The notes beneath the pieces are model-generated. The model made no database searches and was not told where the DNA came from. It was given only the letters and a program-made list of their open reading frames with translations. DNA of 64,000 bases from Pegea sp. RAD2-039. Taxonomy: Eukaryota > Chordata > Thaliacea > Salpida > Salpidae. The translations under genes were made by a program, and so were the position numbers. The stretch spans positions 806,001 through 870,000 of the forward strand of contig JAQGEQ010000255.1 of assembly GCA_034620365.1 (NCBI GenBank). Direction: 5' to 3'. Below are positions 35,061 through 47,306 of this stretch, in pieces. Every line of letters begins with the position of its first letter. Within the stretch, counting starts at the first letter, position 1.

Positions 35061-36478
35061 TGGTTGACTTTTAGTGCTGACAACTTGATGATTCAGTTTT
35101 AATTATTAAACAATATAATGAAGGATAGAGTATCATTTTTAAGAATAAAAGGATGTTTAGCTATTAATAAACTTATTAGTTTGACAAGGTTGAAATTAAG
35201 TCATAAACCGCTTTTTTGGTGTACTGTTAACGCTGATGATTTAACAATTCATTTTTCATCTTAAAGATGATGGTGAAGAATATATTTTCAATTTTATACA
35301 TCAAATGAAAACTGAACTAAAGATAACTTAAATAGCACATAAATGTTCTTAAAATTTTTGGTACTTTAAAAAAAATTTTAAAAATACGTTTCATTACTTT
35401 TGTTAGAGATTACAATTACTACAATAAATATGAAAAAATACTTTATATAAGAACAACAAATTAAGTTAAGCAAAGTATAATCATAAAGAACAATCCTACT
35501 CTGAAAGATAAGTAATATTAATTTATAGAAAATAAAATTTATCTATACTTATTAGTAGGAAATTATTGATTTATTTCAGAAGCACTTAATACTAATATCT
35601 TTGTCTCTTTTAAAATTATGTTTCAGAAACCTCCTAAGTAGGTAAGATCTCAAATTTCTGCCGATAATGGTTAAACGATTTTTTAATAACTGCTTTTGTT
35701 TTTTGAAAAGTTTAAAATCACCATAAAACAACTTTTACAATAATTAATAGTAGCTATTAAGACATCTATATCATTTATATTGCAATTTATTGCAATGCTT
35801 GTAAACAAATTGTTGTTAAATTACTTAATATTTCTAGGCCACTAAAAATAAAAGTACTAATAGTTTAATTTACTACTATAGTATGTCATTTTCCCTATCA
35901 ACTAAGTATTTGTTTTCATACAATTTTTTATAATGGTTTGTAATCTGGTAGTATATTCTTTATGATTTTGCTAAGACTAAAAATTGAATATTAGAACTCT
36001 ATTTTAAAGTTAAATAATTGAGAAATCAGGTAATTATTGAATTATTATTAATTATTTAATGATATAAGTATTTATTTAAATATAAGTCAATAGTTTTGAG
36101 AGTTAATATTTTGTCCTTTTAACTTAAAAAATGTTTTTTCTTATGAATTTTTCCTATAGAGTTCTCTTTAAGAATTATTCTACCTAAATAAAAAGTATTT
36201 ATGTTTTTTAATATTGAAATTTGAGATATATTTTAATTTATTTTACTTCATTCTTAGTTATTTCATATTCCTAAATTTCTAATAATAAAGCAAATTTTGT
36301 ATCACACTTTTATATAGTTATAAATTATTTCAAAAGTATACTTAAAGATTTATAAATTTTAACTAAATCTTTAAATAGTATAATTAATAATATTAAACTT
36401 ATCTTTACATTTAGAAAGGATAATTATATTTAAATTTTTTGTTTGTTTAAGTTTTACTATTTAGTAATTATCTAATGA

Positions 36479-36754
36479 ATGAATATTATGGTACTGGTTG
36501 ATATATTAAATGAAATCTTTGTTTTAATCAAAAAGGAATACTTTAAACAGAAGTTTGGTAGACTTGGTTTGTATGCAAATTTTGATTTAATTAGTTTGAT
36601 AACTTCTGAACTTAAGAGTTTGTTTATTATTATTTCAAATTCTATTTTTCATTTAGATATAAAATCTAACAACTTTAAAATGAATGTGAATGCCTTTAGT
36701 GTCTTGAGTTCATCTATTATTTATATCATATTGACTCAGTATCCTTTATATTGA
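36479..36754 (+). CDS. Small ORF of the leading module, U2 copy (91 codons)
   Basis: Begins MNIMVLVDILNEIF and continues EYFKQKF, LGLYANFDLISL. This copy lacks the stop that ends the other three after HLDL/F, so it runs about 30 residues longer. The hydrophobic, A+T-driven composition makes a real product doubtful. The persistence of ATG and an open frame in four copies is the only support. Confidence 0.25.
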   Translation: MNIMVLVDILNEIFVLIKKEYFKQKFGRLGLYANFDLISLITSELKSLFIIISNSIFHLDIKSNNFKMNVNAFSVLSSSIIYIILTQYPLY

Positions 36755-37478
36755 TTAATTAACAACCTATTGTTGATTCAATGTTACCTTTTTTTGCAAT
36801 TTCAATTATGAAAAAATAAGTATCAAGCTTGATAATAGCTGAAAGTATTTCATTTTCAACTTCTTTGTTTTATGTGGTTTATATCATCTTTCATTTATGG
36901 ATGTTCATTTTAAAGTTGATTCACTGATACCTGTTTGTTCATAAACTTTACTCAAAGATTTAAAATTAATTTCAAATTTGACACAATCTCCTATAAACAG
37001 ATTATAGAATATCATATTTATCTTTATACTATTTATGAAACATTGCTTAATAAATAGTTTTGATATTCTTTTACCTTTTTCTTAAAATTAACCTTTGGAT
37101 GATTGTTGTGAAGTTAGTTTTTTTTAACCTATAAGTTAGATTTCTTTAATCTCTTTTTTACAATTCAATTGAAATATTTTTCTTTCTAAAATTGTTGCTT
37201 TAAGACAACAATGAAGTTTTTGGATTTCTAATTGACTTTTATAGCTAAAGACAGATTCATCAATATCTAATAAGTTTGTTGAATGTTAGTTGAAATGTAT
37301 TTTGCTAACTGCTGATAAACTTTTGTTTAATGTTACTTTTTATTGATCTTTAGATTTAACAAAAATATAATACACCTTACATTTGTCAAACAACCATAAC
37401 TAAGTAAAAGATCTAATCAAGATTTTAAATGAAACATCAGAAGAAGACTTATAACTTGTTCTTTCAAATGCTTTTTAG

Positions 37479-37601
37479 TCATACCAGCTTACACAACACA
37501 TGACTGATGGTGAACAATTGTATGATAGTAAAAAGCGAATACAGAAGAATAAGATCTCAGAAAATAGGAAATTTCTTCAGTATGATCAAGTGGTTAATAT
37601 T
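37479..37601 (+). CDS. Exon-like block SYQLTQHM...YDQVVNI, U2 copy
   Basis: The block runs from CTTTTTAG to the donor ATT|GTGAGT: 41 codons in phase 0, charged and well-mixed (MTDGEQLYDSKKRIQKN, SENRKFLQYDQ). Equivalent blocks in U3 (from 41590), U4 (from 46281) and U6 (near 58857) all shift frame at the same spot after SEN. U4 has also lost the donor. A diverged equivalent in U1 and U6 (SKRQMQNNMTPLNNKN / SKGQLQNNMTPLNNKN) ends at a GTATAA donor in phase 1. Upstream and downstream exons were not joined with confidence. Confidence 0.35.
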
Positions 37602-38140
37602 GTGAGTTAAATTCTTTTCTTGTTGTATTCATTAATAATAAGTTGAAGTAGTTTTAATGTGATTTTATATATATGGTTAAATTTCCATTACTATTATATT
37701 TCAATTACATCTTAACCAAATGAACTAATATATCATTTTTCTATACTTATGAAAATATTTAGTTTATCTGATGTAAAATATTGACTTTTAAAAATTCTTC
37801 AAAATCGATTTATACTAATCATTTGGTTTAATTAGTTTACTTTATCTAAATTGAATTAGTTTGCAGATTGAATGAAAGAAAAGAAACATCATAAGGTTTA
37901 TTGTTTACAGCATTCAAACTAAAGTGGAAACAAATTATGATGCTTTCAGGAAGCAACTTTCGTATAAAATCAGAATAAACAGAAGAAATTAGAAGAAATT
38001 TTTCCTTAGTGACGTCAGTAAAGATGTAAGTGATGCCATCTGCAAACTGTCTTGCTGATCAGTGCAAGCTGAAACTCTGATTCAAACCTAAAATTTGTGG
38101 GAAGATTTGGAGAAAAAACATTCAAGTTAACTTCTTTTAA

Positions 38141-38392
38141 TTTAAGAATGTCAGAGTCAAGTATCAATCAAATCTTCAGGAAAATACTGAAGACCGTGAC
38201 GATAGTACTGATATTTTAAACAAAGATGAAAAATGTTTTATATCTAGTAGTCGACCTTACATTAGAAGGGTTTCACAATCACCAAATGATCTCATATATC
38301 AAACAGATGTAAAAAATGGTTCTGCGTTTCTCTTTTACCTGGTGAGGTTTGATCTTTTAATTTTTTGTCGAGATCTTTTGTTGAAGGTTTAA
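38141..38392 (+). CDS. Conserved open frame of the array, U2 copy
   Basis: Open for 84 codons up to its stop, starting after an acceptor-like TTTAATTTAAG. It encodes VKYQSNLQENTEDRDDSTD, KDEKCFISSRPYIRRVSQSP and GSAFLFYLVRF. A GTGAGG after FLFYL could be a donor. The composition is coding-like (mixed acidic and basic). No relative is recognised. Confidence 0.4.
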   Translation, partial: FKNVRVKYQSNLQENTEDRDDSTDILNKDEKCFISSSRPYIRRVSQSPNDLIYQTDVKNGSAFLFYLVRFDLLIFCRDLLLKV

Positions 38393-40858
38393 TTTTTTTG
38401 AAATTAAAGTTTGTTTGATTTAATGTTCAATAAAAAATGATTAAGATGATTATTTCACATCAATTAGATGATTATTTTAAATGGTTTTAGAATACCGTCT
38501 AGTTAATTTCATTTACAGATTAATAAGAAATTGAGATGTAGAAAGTAATAATTGAACCACAGAGTTTTCTATGAGTTTTATCAATTAATTATTTGTTAAT
38601 TTTAAACAGTTTCTTTTAACTTTGTGAAAATACTCTACTTTAAGTTAGACTTTCTAGAACTTTTTTGTAATTGCAACAGAATACCGCTGCATTTGATATA
38701 TAAGATGACTCATCAAATGCAAACAGTATAGTATATAGCTGAGATTATTAAATCAATGAATTTTGTTGATTGATTAATTGCCATTTTACATCAAAAATAG
38801 AGAGAAAAAAACAACATCCTAACGAAAAACCAAGAATTACCACAAGCAATATCTATTATGACATAATTGAACAAGATAAGCTACTTTTAAGCTCATTTCT
38901 CCGACTTTGTAGACCTAAAAAAGTTTTTATCTCATTAGTTTCAAATACTATATCAAAATTATTTCAAATATCTCGTTTTTATGCTAAATTATAAGTAGCG
39001 CTAACTTGGTAAGGTTTCTTACTCAATAAAAGACATAAGAAGAAGATTAAAATTCAATATTTTAGGTACTTCGTCGAATATACATTAAATAGAATATTAA
39101 TATAGATATCTAAATTGAAATATGAATTGAAGCTTTTGAAGTTTTTTTACTAATGAAGTTGTTGTGTAATAGAAAAACACTTTTTAAAACTTTCTAAACT
39201 AATCAAAAGAGAAATCCTAAATTGATTGATTCAGTTGGTTGATTTGTTCAATAAAAATTTTAAATATCATTTGCAGCACAAACTGAATCAAATCACAAAA
39301 CATATCATGAGACTAAATACTACTAAGTCGTAAAATTTTAATTGAATATTTCAAAACAACAAGCTAAAAGCTGAGACCAAAGCTAATTAAAAAAATTAAT
39401 CTTGACTTTTACTGTTTAACTAATAATTTATTTATTTTTAACTGTAGGTTTGATATATGTTCAAACTGTTTAATTAGCACTACACTATAGAAATTTACTT
39501 CAGATGAACAAAATACCGCTGTATGTTATAATCCAAATGAGTCAATAAATACTGATAATGAAATGGTAAGATCAGCAGAATTAGAAAAGTTGGTGAAAAG
39601 GTCAGTTATTATAAATGACTTCAAATCTAAATTACTCTCACTGTAGAGAGTTATGAGTTTATATACTATCATGATGCTGCTGGATATGACGTCATACACT
39701 CTTCTTCTGGTAGAATTTTAGCGATGACAACTTGATGATTCAGTTTTATTAATTAAATAACATAATGAAGAATAGATTATTGTTTTTAGAATGAAAGAAT
39801 GTATAGTTATCGTTAAACTTTTTAGTTTGACAAGATTGAAAATGAAATCTTATATCGCTCGTTTGGTGTACTATTAGTGCTGATAACTTTACGATTCATT
39901 TTCCATCTAACAAAGATGATGGTGAAGAACATATTTCCCATTTCATACATCAAATGAAAACTCAATTATAGATAACTTAAATAGCATATAAATGTTCTTA
40001 AAGTTTTTGGTACATAAATAAAAAAAAATTGTTTAAATCATACGTTTCAGTACTTTTGTTAGAGATTACAATTACTATAATGACTATAAAATAACTTTAT
40101 ATAAGAACAACAATTTAAGTTAAGCGAAGTAAAATCAGTTGAAAAAATCTTACTCAGAAAGATAAGTAATATCAGTTTAAAGAAAATACAAATTGATCTA
40201 TACTTATTATTAGGAAATTCATGTTTTATTTTCAAAGCACCTAATACTAATACCTTTGCTTTATATTGTTATATATATTAAGGTTTACGACAATTTCAAA
40301 ACAAATTCAAAACACAGCGTCTTATCGAATCCCTTCAAAGATCTTAATGAGTATTGGAATGAATCACTTAACTCGGCAGATTTGTACTAATCGTAATACA
40401 AACTGTTACTACAGAGTCTAGATCATTCTTTCTAAAGAATAAGTTGCAATAAAGATAAAAATCGTAAAAAATTAAATCACAAACTTATTTACATACTATT
40501 TAATTTGAATTACTTTGTTTCAACTGTGTGTAAATGCTGTGGATAAAATTAGACTTTCTAGAAATTTGTTTTAACTGCAACAGAATACCGCTGCAATTGG
40601 TATATAAGATGACTCATCAAATAAACACAATTCAGTATAGAGCTGAACAACTTTAAACAATTGTGTGTGTAGAGCTGATATTGTTAAATTAAAGAAGATA
40701 ATAGAATTATTAGTTGTTAAATTACATCAAAATTAAAATGAAAAAACAACATCGAAACCAATAACGAAGAATTACCACAAGTAATATCTACTATGACAAA
40801 GACAAACATGAAAAGCTACTTTTCTAGCAACTATTTAGCATATACCATTGTCTTTTAT

Positions 40859-43800
40859 TGTGATTAAATGACAACCTATTGTTGATTCAATGTTACCTTT
40901 TGTTGCAAATTTAATTATGAACAAATAAGTATCAAGCTTGATAATCGCTGAAAGTATTTCATTTTCAACTTCTTTGTTTTATGTGGCTTATATCATCTTT
41001 CATTAAAGGATGTTTGTTTTAAAGTTGCTTCTTTGATACTTGTTTGTTCATGATCTTTAATAAAAGATTTAAAATTAATTTCAAATTTGACACAATGTCC
41101 TATAAACAGATTATAAAATATCATATTTATCTTTATACTATTTATGAAACATTGCTTAATTAAAAGTTTTGATATTCTTTTACCTTTTTCTTAAAAATAA
41201 CCTTTGGATGATTGTTGTGAAGTTAGTTTTTTTTAACCTATGAGTTAGATTTATTTAATCTCTTTTTTACAATTCAATTGAAATATTTTTCTTTCTAAAA
41301 TAGTTGTTAGTAAGACAACAATGAAGTTTTTGGATTTTTAATTGACTTTTATAGCTGAAGACAAATTCGTAATTGTTTAATAAGTTTGTTGAATGTTAGT
41401 TAAAATGTATTCTGCTAACTGCTGATAAACTTATGTTTAATGTTACTTTATATTGATCATAAGATTTAACAAGATTATAACCCATCTTACATTTGTCAAA
41501 CAACCATCAGCTAAGTAAAAGAAGTAATTAGGATTTTAAATGTAACATCAGAAGAAGACTTATAACTTGTTCTTTCAAATTTTTTTTAGTCATACCAGCT
41601 TAAACAACACATGGCTGATGGTGAACAATTGTATGGTAGTAAAAAGCGAATACCGAAGAATAAGATCTCAGAAAATGGTGGAAATTTCTTCAGTATGATC
41701 AAGTGGTTAATATTGTGAGTTAAATTCTTTTATTGTTGTATTCATTAATAATAAGTTGAAGTAGTTTTAATGTGATTTTATATATGGTTATATTTCCTTT
41801 ATTATTTTACTTCTGTTACATCTTAACCAAATAAACTAATATATCATTTTGATATACTTATGAAAATATTTAGTTTATCTGATGTAAAATATTGACTTTT
41901 AAAAATTCTTCAAAATCGATTTATACTAATCATTTGGTTTAATTAGTTTACTTTATCTAAATTGAATTAGTTTGCAGATTGAATGAAAGAAAAGAAACAT
42001 CATAAGGTTGTATTGTTTACAACATTCAAACTAAAGTGGAAACAAATTATGATGCTTTCAGGAAGCAACTTTCTTATAAAATCAGAATAAACAGAAGAAA
42101 TTAGAAGAAATTTTTCCTTGGTGACGTCAGTAAAGATGTAAGTGATGCCATCTGCAAACTGTCTTGCTGATCAGTGCAAGCTGAAACTCTGATTCAAACC
42201 TAAAATTTGTGGGAAGATTTGGAGAAAAAACATTCAAGTTAACATCTTTTAATTTAAAAATGTCAGGGTCAAGTATCAATCAAATCTTCAGGAAAATACT
42301 GAAGACCGTGACGATAGTACTGATATTTTAAACAAAGATGAAAAAGGTTTTATATCTAGTCGTCAACCTTACATTAGAAGGGTTTCACAATCACCAAATA
42401 ATCTCATTTATCAAACAGATGTAATAAATGGTTCTGCGTTTCTCTTTTACCTGTTGAGATTTGATTTTTTCATTTTTTGTCAAGATCTCTTGTTGAATGT
42501 TTACTTTCTTTGAAATTAAAGTTTGTTTGATTTTATGTTCAATAAAAAATGATTAAGATGATTATTTCACATCATTTAGATGACTATTTTAAATGGTTTT
42601 AGAATACCGTCTAGATAATTTCATTTACAGATTAATAAGAAATTGAGATGTAGAAAGTAATAATTGAACCACAGAGTTTTCTATGAATTTTATCAATTAA
42701 CTATTTGTAAATTTTAAATAGTTTCTTCAAACTTTGTGAAAATACTATACTTTAAGTTAGACTTTCTAGAACTTTTTTGTAATTGCAACTAAATTTCAAA
42801 TCATAATTTTTTTAATTGCAACAGAATACCGCTGCATTTGATATATAAGATGACTCATCAAATGCAAACAGTATAGTATATAGCTGAGATTATTAAATCA
42901 ATGAATTTTGTTGATTGATTAATTGTCATTTTACATCAGAACTAGAAAAAAAAAACAGCAAAACCAAGAATGATGAATTACCACAAGTAATATTGCTATG
43001 ACAAAGTTAAGCATCATGAGCTACTTTTCAGCTTTTGTGTTCTGATGTAGTAGACCATAACAAGTTTGTATTTTAATACTTTCAAATACCAAATCCAAAT
43101 GATTTCAATTAACTCGTTTTTATGATAATTTATTAATAGCGCTTAATTGATAATGTTTCTTAATCGATAAAAGTCATAAGAAGAAGAATAAAAATCAATT
43201 ATTGGTGTACTTCATCGTCTATGCTTTTAATAGAGTATTAATATATATATATCTAAATTGAAAAAAAGTATTGAAGCTCTTCAAGTTTTTTTTAAAATGA
43301 TGTTGTGTAATGCATGAAACAATTTTAAAAAAATTTTAAACTAATCAAAAGAGAATTTCTAAATTGATTGTTTCAGTTGGTTGAATTATTTAACAAAATG
43401 TTAAATATCATTTGCATCACTAACTGAAACAAATCACAAAACATATCGTGAGACCATATACTACTACGTCGTAAAATTTTAATTAAATATTTCAAAACAA
43501 CAAGCTAAAAGCTGAGACCAAAGCTAAGTACAAAAATTAATTATGACTTCTACTGTTAGCTAATTATTCAATTATTTTTCACTGTTGATTTAATATATTT
43601 TCAAACTGTATATTTAGCACTACACTATAGAAATTTACTACAGATAAACAAAATACCGCTGTATCTTATAATCCAAATGAGTCACTTAATGCTGATAATC
43701 AAATAGTAATATAAGCTGAGTAGAGAAGTTTGTGAAAAGGTCATTTGTTATATATGAGTTCAAACCTAAGACACTCTCACTGTAGAGAGTTATGAATTTA

Positions 43801-44620
43801 CATAATTTAATGACGCTGCTGGATATGACGTCATACACTCTTCTTCTGGTAAACATTTAGTGCTGACAACTTGATGATTCAGTTTTATTAATTAAACAAC
43901 ATAATGAAGAATAGATTATCTTTTTTAGAATGAAAGGATGTATAGTTAATAGTAAACTTTTTAGTTTGACAAGATTGAAAATGAAATCTTATATCGCTCT
44001 TTTGGAGTACTGTTAGTGCTGAAAACTTTACGATTCATTTTTCATCTAGCAAAGATGATGGTGAAGAACATATTTCCCATTTTATACATCAAATGAAAAC
44101 TGAATTATAGATAACTTAAATAGCATATAAATGTTCTAAGAGTTTTTGGTACTTAAAAAAAATATTTAAAACATACGTTTCGGTAATTGTGTTAGAAATT
44201 ACAATTACTATAATGACTTTAAAAAATACTTTATAAAAGAACAACAGATTAAGTCAAACAAAGTAAATCCATTTGGAAAAATCTTACTCTGAAAGATAAG
44301 TAATATTAATTTACAGAAAAGACAAATTGATCTATACTCATTAGTAAGAATTCATGATTTATTTCAAAATAACCTAATATCTTTGCCTCTTTTGAAATAA
44401 CTTTTCAGAAACCTCCTAAGTAGGCAAGATCTGTAACTCAGTTCAAATATCTGCCGATATTGATTAAATGATTTTTGTAATAACTACTTTTGTCTTTTGA
44501 AATTTTTAACATCAACTTGAAACAGCTTTTAAAATACTTGATTGTTGCTAATAAGACATCTATATCATTTAAATTGCAATTTATTACAATAATTGTAACA
44601 AATTGTTGTTAAATTACTTA
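40859..44620 (+). repeat. Array unit U3 (shortest)
   Basis: Enters midway through the leading module (equivalent to about 36755 in U2), so the small ORF is missing. Boxes: CRE 42122 and 43826, TGACTCA 42851, TGAGTCA 43678. The second TATA/AP-1 module present in U2, U4, U5 and U6 is absent. Confidence 0.8.
42253..42513 (+). CDS. Conserved open frame of the array, U3 copy
   Basis: 87 codons between stops, with no indel relative to U2 through SQSPNNLIYQTDV and GSAFLFYLLRF. It stops at TGA after VYFL, as the U5 copy does. The AG of the U2 acceptor is mutated here (TTTAAAAA). Confidence 0.3.
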   Translation, partial: FKNVRVKYQSNLQENTEDRDDSTDILNKDEKGFISSRQPYIRRVSQSPNNLIYQTDVINGSAFLFYLLRFDFFIFCQDLLLNVYFL

Positions 44621-45278
44621 ATATTTCTAGGCCACTAAAAATAAAAGTACTAATAGTTTATTTTTACTACTGTAATACGTCATTTTCATTTTTCCCTATA
44701 TACTTAGTATATGTTTTCATGCAGTTTTCATAATGGTTTGTAATCTATTAAAATATTGTTTATAATTTTGCTAAAACTAAAAGTGTACTATTAGAACATT
44801 ATTTTAGATTTAAATAATTGAGAAATCAGGTAATTATTGAAGTATTATTATTTATTTAATCTTATAAGTATTTATTTAAATGTAAATCATTAGTTTTGAG
44901 AGTTAATATTTTGTCCTTTTAATTTAAAAAATGTTTTTTTTTCTGATAGATTTTTTCTATGGAGTTCTCTTTATGAATTTTTCTACTTAAATAAAAAGTA
45001 TTTATTTTTTTTAAACTAGAAATTTTAGATATATTTTAATTTATTTTACTCCATATACTATTTTTTAAATTTCTATTTTTTAATCATAAAGCAAGTTTTG
45101 TATCACACTTTTATATAGTTATAAATTATTTCAAAAGTATATTTAAAGATTTATGAGATTTAACTAAACCTTTAAACAGTATAATTAATAGTAATAAAAT
45201 TATTTTACATTTAGAAAGGGTAATTATATTTAAATTTTTTGTTTGTTCAGGTTTTACTATTTAGTAATTATCTAATGG

Positions 45279-45464
45279 ATGAATATTATGGTAATGGTTG
45301 ATATATTAAATGAAATCTTTGTTTTAATCAAAAAGGAGTACTTTAAACAGAAGTTTGATGGATTTGGTTTGTATGCAAATTTTGAATTAATTAGTTTGAT
45401 AACTTCTGAATTTAAGAGTTTGTTTATATTTATTTCAATTTCTATTTTTCATTTAGATTTATAA
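45279..45464 (+). CDS. Small ORF of the leading module, U4 copy (61 codons)
   Basis: MNIMVMVDILNEIF to IFHLDL. An acceptor-like TTTGTTCAG lies about 30 bp upstream of the ATG. Doubtful as a protein, as for the copy at 36479. Confidence 0.25.
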   Translation: MNIMVMVDILNEIFVLIKKEYFKQKFDGFGLYANFELISLITSEFKSLFIFISISIFHLDL

Positions 45465-47039
45465 TTTAAGAACTTCAAAATGTCTGTGAATGCGTTTAGT
45501 GTCTTGAGTTCTTGTATTATTTATATCATAAAGACTAAGTATCCTTTATTGTGATTAATTAACAACCTATTGTTGATTCAATGTTACCTTTTGTTGCAAT
45601 TTTATTTATTAACAAATAAGTATCAAGCTTGATAATAGCTGATAGTATTTCATTTTCAACTTTTTTGTTTTATGTGGTTTATATCATCTTTCTTTTAAGG
45701 ATGTTTATTTTAAAGTTGCTTCACTGAAACCTGTTTGTTCTTAAACTTTACTTAAAAATTTAAAATTAAGTTTGAATTTGACAAAATCTCCTTTAAACAG
45801 ATTATAGAATACTTTATCTTTCATTATACTAATTATGAAACATTGCTTAATAAATAGTTTTAATATTCTTTAACCTTTCTCTTAAAAATAACCCTTGGAT
45901 GATTATTGTTAAGTTAGTTTTTTCAACCTTGAAGTTAGATTTGCTCTAATCTCTTTTTTACAATTTCATTGAAACATTTTCCTTTCTAAAATAGTTGTTA
46001 GTAAGACAGCAATGAAGTTTTTGGATTTTTAATTGACTTTTATAGCTGAAGACAAATTCATAAATGTGTAATAAGTTTGATGAATGTTAGTTGAAATGTA
46101 TTTTGCTAACTGCTGATAAACTTTTGTTTAATGTTACTTTTTAATGATCTTTAGATTTAACAAAAATATAACACACCTTACATTTGTCAAACAACCATCA
46201 GCTAAGAAAAAGAAGTAATTAAGATTTTAAATGAAACATCAGAAGAAGACTTATAACTTGTTCTTTCAAATGTTTTTTAGTCATACCAGCTTATACAACA
46301 CATGACTGATGGTGAACAATTGTATAATTGTAAAAAGCGAATACAGAAGAAAAAGATCTCAGAAAATAGTGAAATTTCTTCAGTATGATCAAGTGGTTAA
46401 TATTGACAGTTAAATTCTTTTCTTGTTGTATACATTAATAATAAGTTGAGTTAGTTTTAAAGTGATTTTATATATATGGTTAAATTTCCATTACTATTAT
46501 ATTTCAATTACATCTTAACCAAATGAACTAATATATCATTTTGATATACTTATGAAAATATTTAGTTTATCTGATGTAAAATATTGACTTTTCAAAACTC
46601 TTCAAAATTGATTTATCCTAATCATTTGGTTTAATTAGTTTACCTTATCTAAATTGAATTAGTTTGCAGATTGAATGAAAGAAAAGAAACATCATAAGGT
46701 TTATTGTTTACAACATTCAAACTAAAGTGGAGACAAATTATGATGCTTTCAGGAAGCAACTTTCTTATAAAATCAGAATAAACAGAAGAAGTAAGAGAAC
46801 AATCTCTTTTAGGTAACTATTTAAAAGTAATAGTCAAAATCTAACTATAATGTTCAATCAACAGGTGTTGTAGAATACAAACTTAGTTCAAGTGATATTT
46901 TTCCTCAGTGACGTCAGTAAAGATGTAAGTGATGCCATCTGCAAACTGTCTTGCTGATCAGTGCAAGCTGAAACTCTGATTCAAACCTAAAATTTGTGGG
47001 AAGATTTGGAGAAAAAACATTCAAGTTAACTTCTTTTAA

Positions 47040-47306
47040 TTTAAAAATGTCAGGGTCAAGTATCAATCAAATCTTCAGGAAAATACTGAAGACCGTGACG
47101 ATAGTACTGATATTTTAAACAAAGATGAAAAATGTTTTATATCTAGTCGTCGACCTTACATTAGAAGGGTTTCACAATCACCAAATAATCCCATTTATCA
47201 AACAGATGTAATAAATGGTTCTGCGTTTCTCTTCTACGTGGTGAGGTTTGATCTTTTGATTTTTTGTCGAGATCTTTTGTTGAAGGTTTACTTTTTTAGA
47301 AATTAA
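47040..47306 (+). CDS. Conserved open frame of the array, U4 copy
   Basis: 89 codons between stops, with CFISSRRPYIRRVSQSPNN and GSAFLFYVVRF. One substitution extends it past the U3/U5 stop to VYFFRN. No frameshift relative to U2, U3 and U5. Confidence 0.3.
   Translation, partial: FKNVRVKYQSNLQENTEDRDDSTDILNKDEKCFISSRRPYIRRVSQSPNNPIYQTDVINGSAFLFYVVRFDLLIFCRDLLLKVYFFRN

Larger units (their letters stand above)
29570..35830 (+). repeat. Array unit U1 (diverged left end)
   Basis: The unit begins with a strongly diverged copy of the leading module (landmark GGCCATTAAATATAAAAG at about 29605). It then carries exon-like blocks (31.2-33.2 kb), a TATA/AP-1 box (TGACTCA 33788-33794), the second box (TGAGTCA 34896-34902) and a CRE (35040-35047). 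From about 30985 to its end it matches 59100-63940 almost base for base, at an offset near 28113 bp. Confidence 0.8.
35831..40858 (+). repeat. Array unit U2
   Basis: The leading module (GGCCACTAAAAATAAAAG) holds a small ORF at 36479. Exon-like blocks lie at 37479-37601 and 38141-38392. Boxes: TGACTCA 38706 and 40610, TGAGTCA 39538, CRE 38010, 39687. At about 40858 the sequence jumps straight into the middle of the next leading module, which is a recombination or deletion joint. Confidence 0.8.

Noticed and set aside
38770-38994. 74-codon ORF in U2
   Set aside because: It starts at TTG, has random-looking composition, and is not kept open in the equivalent part of the other units.
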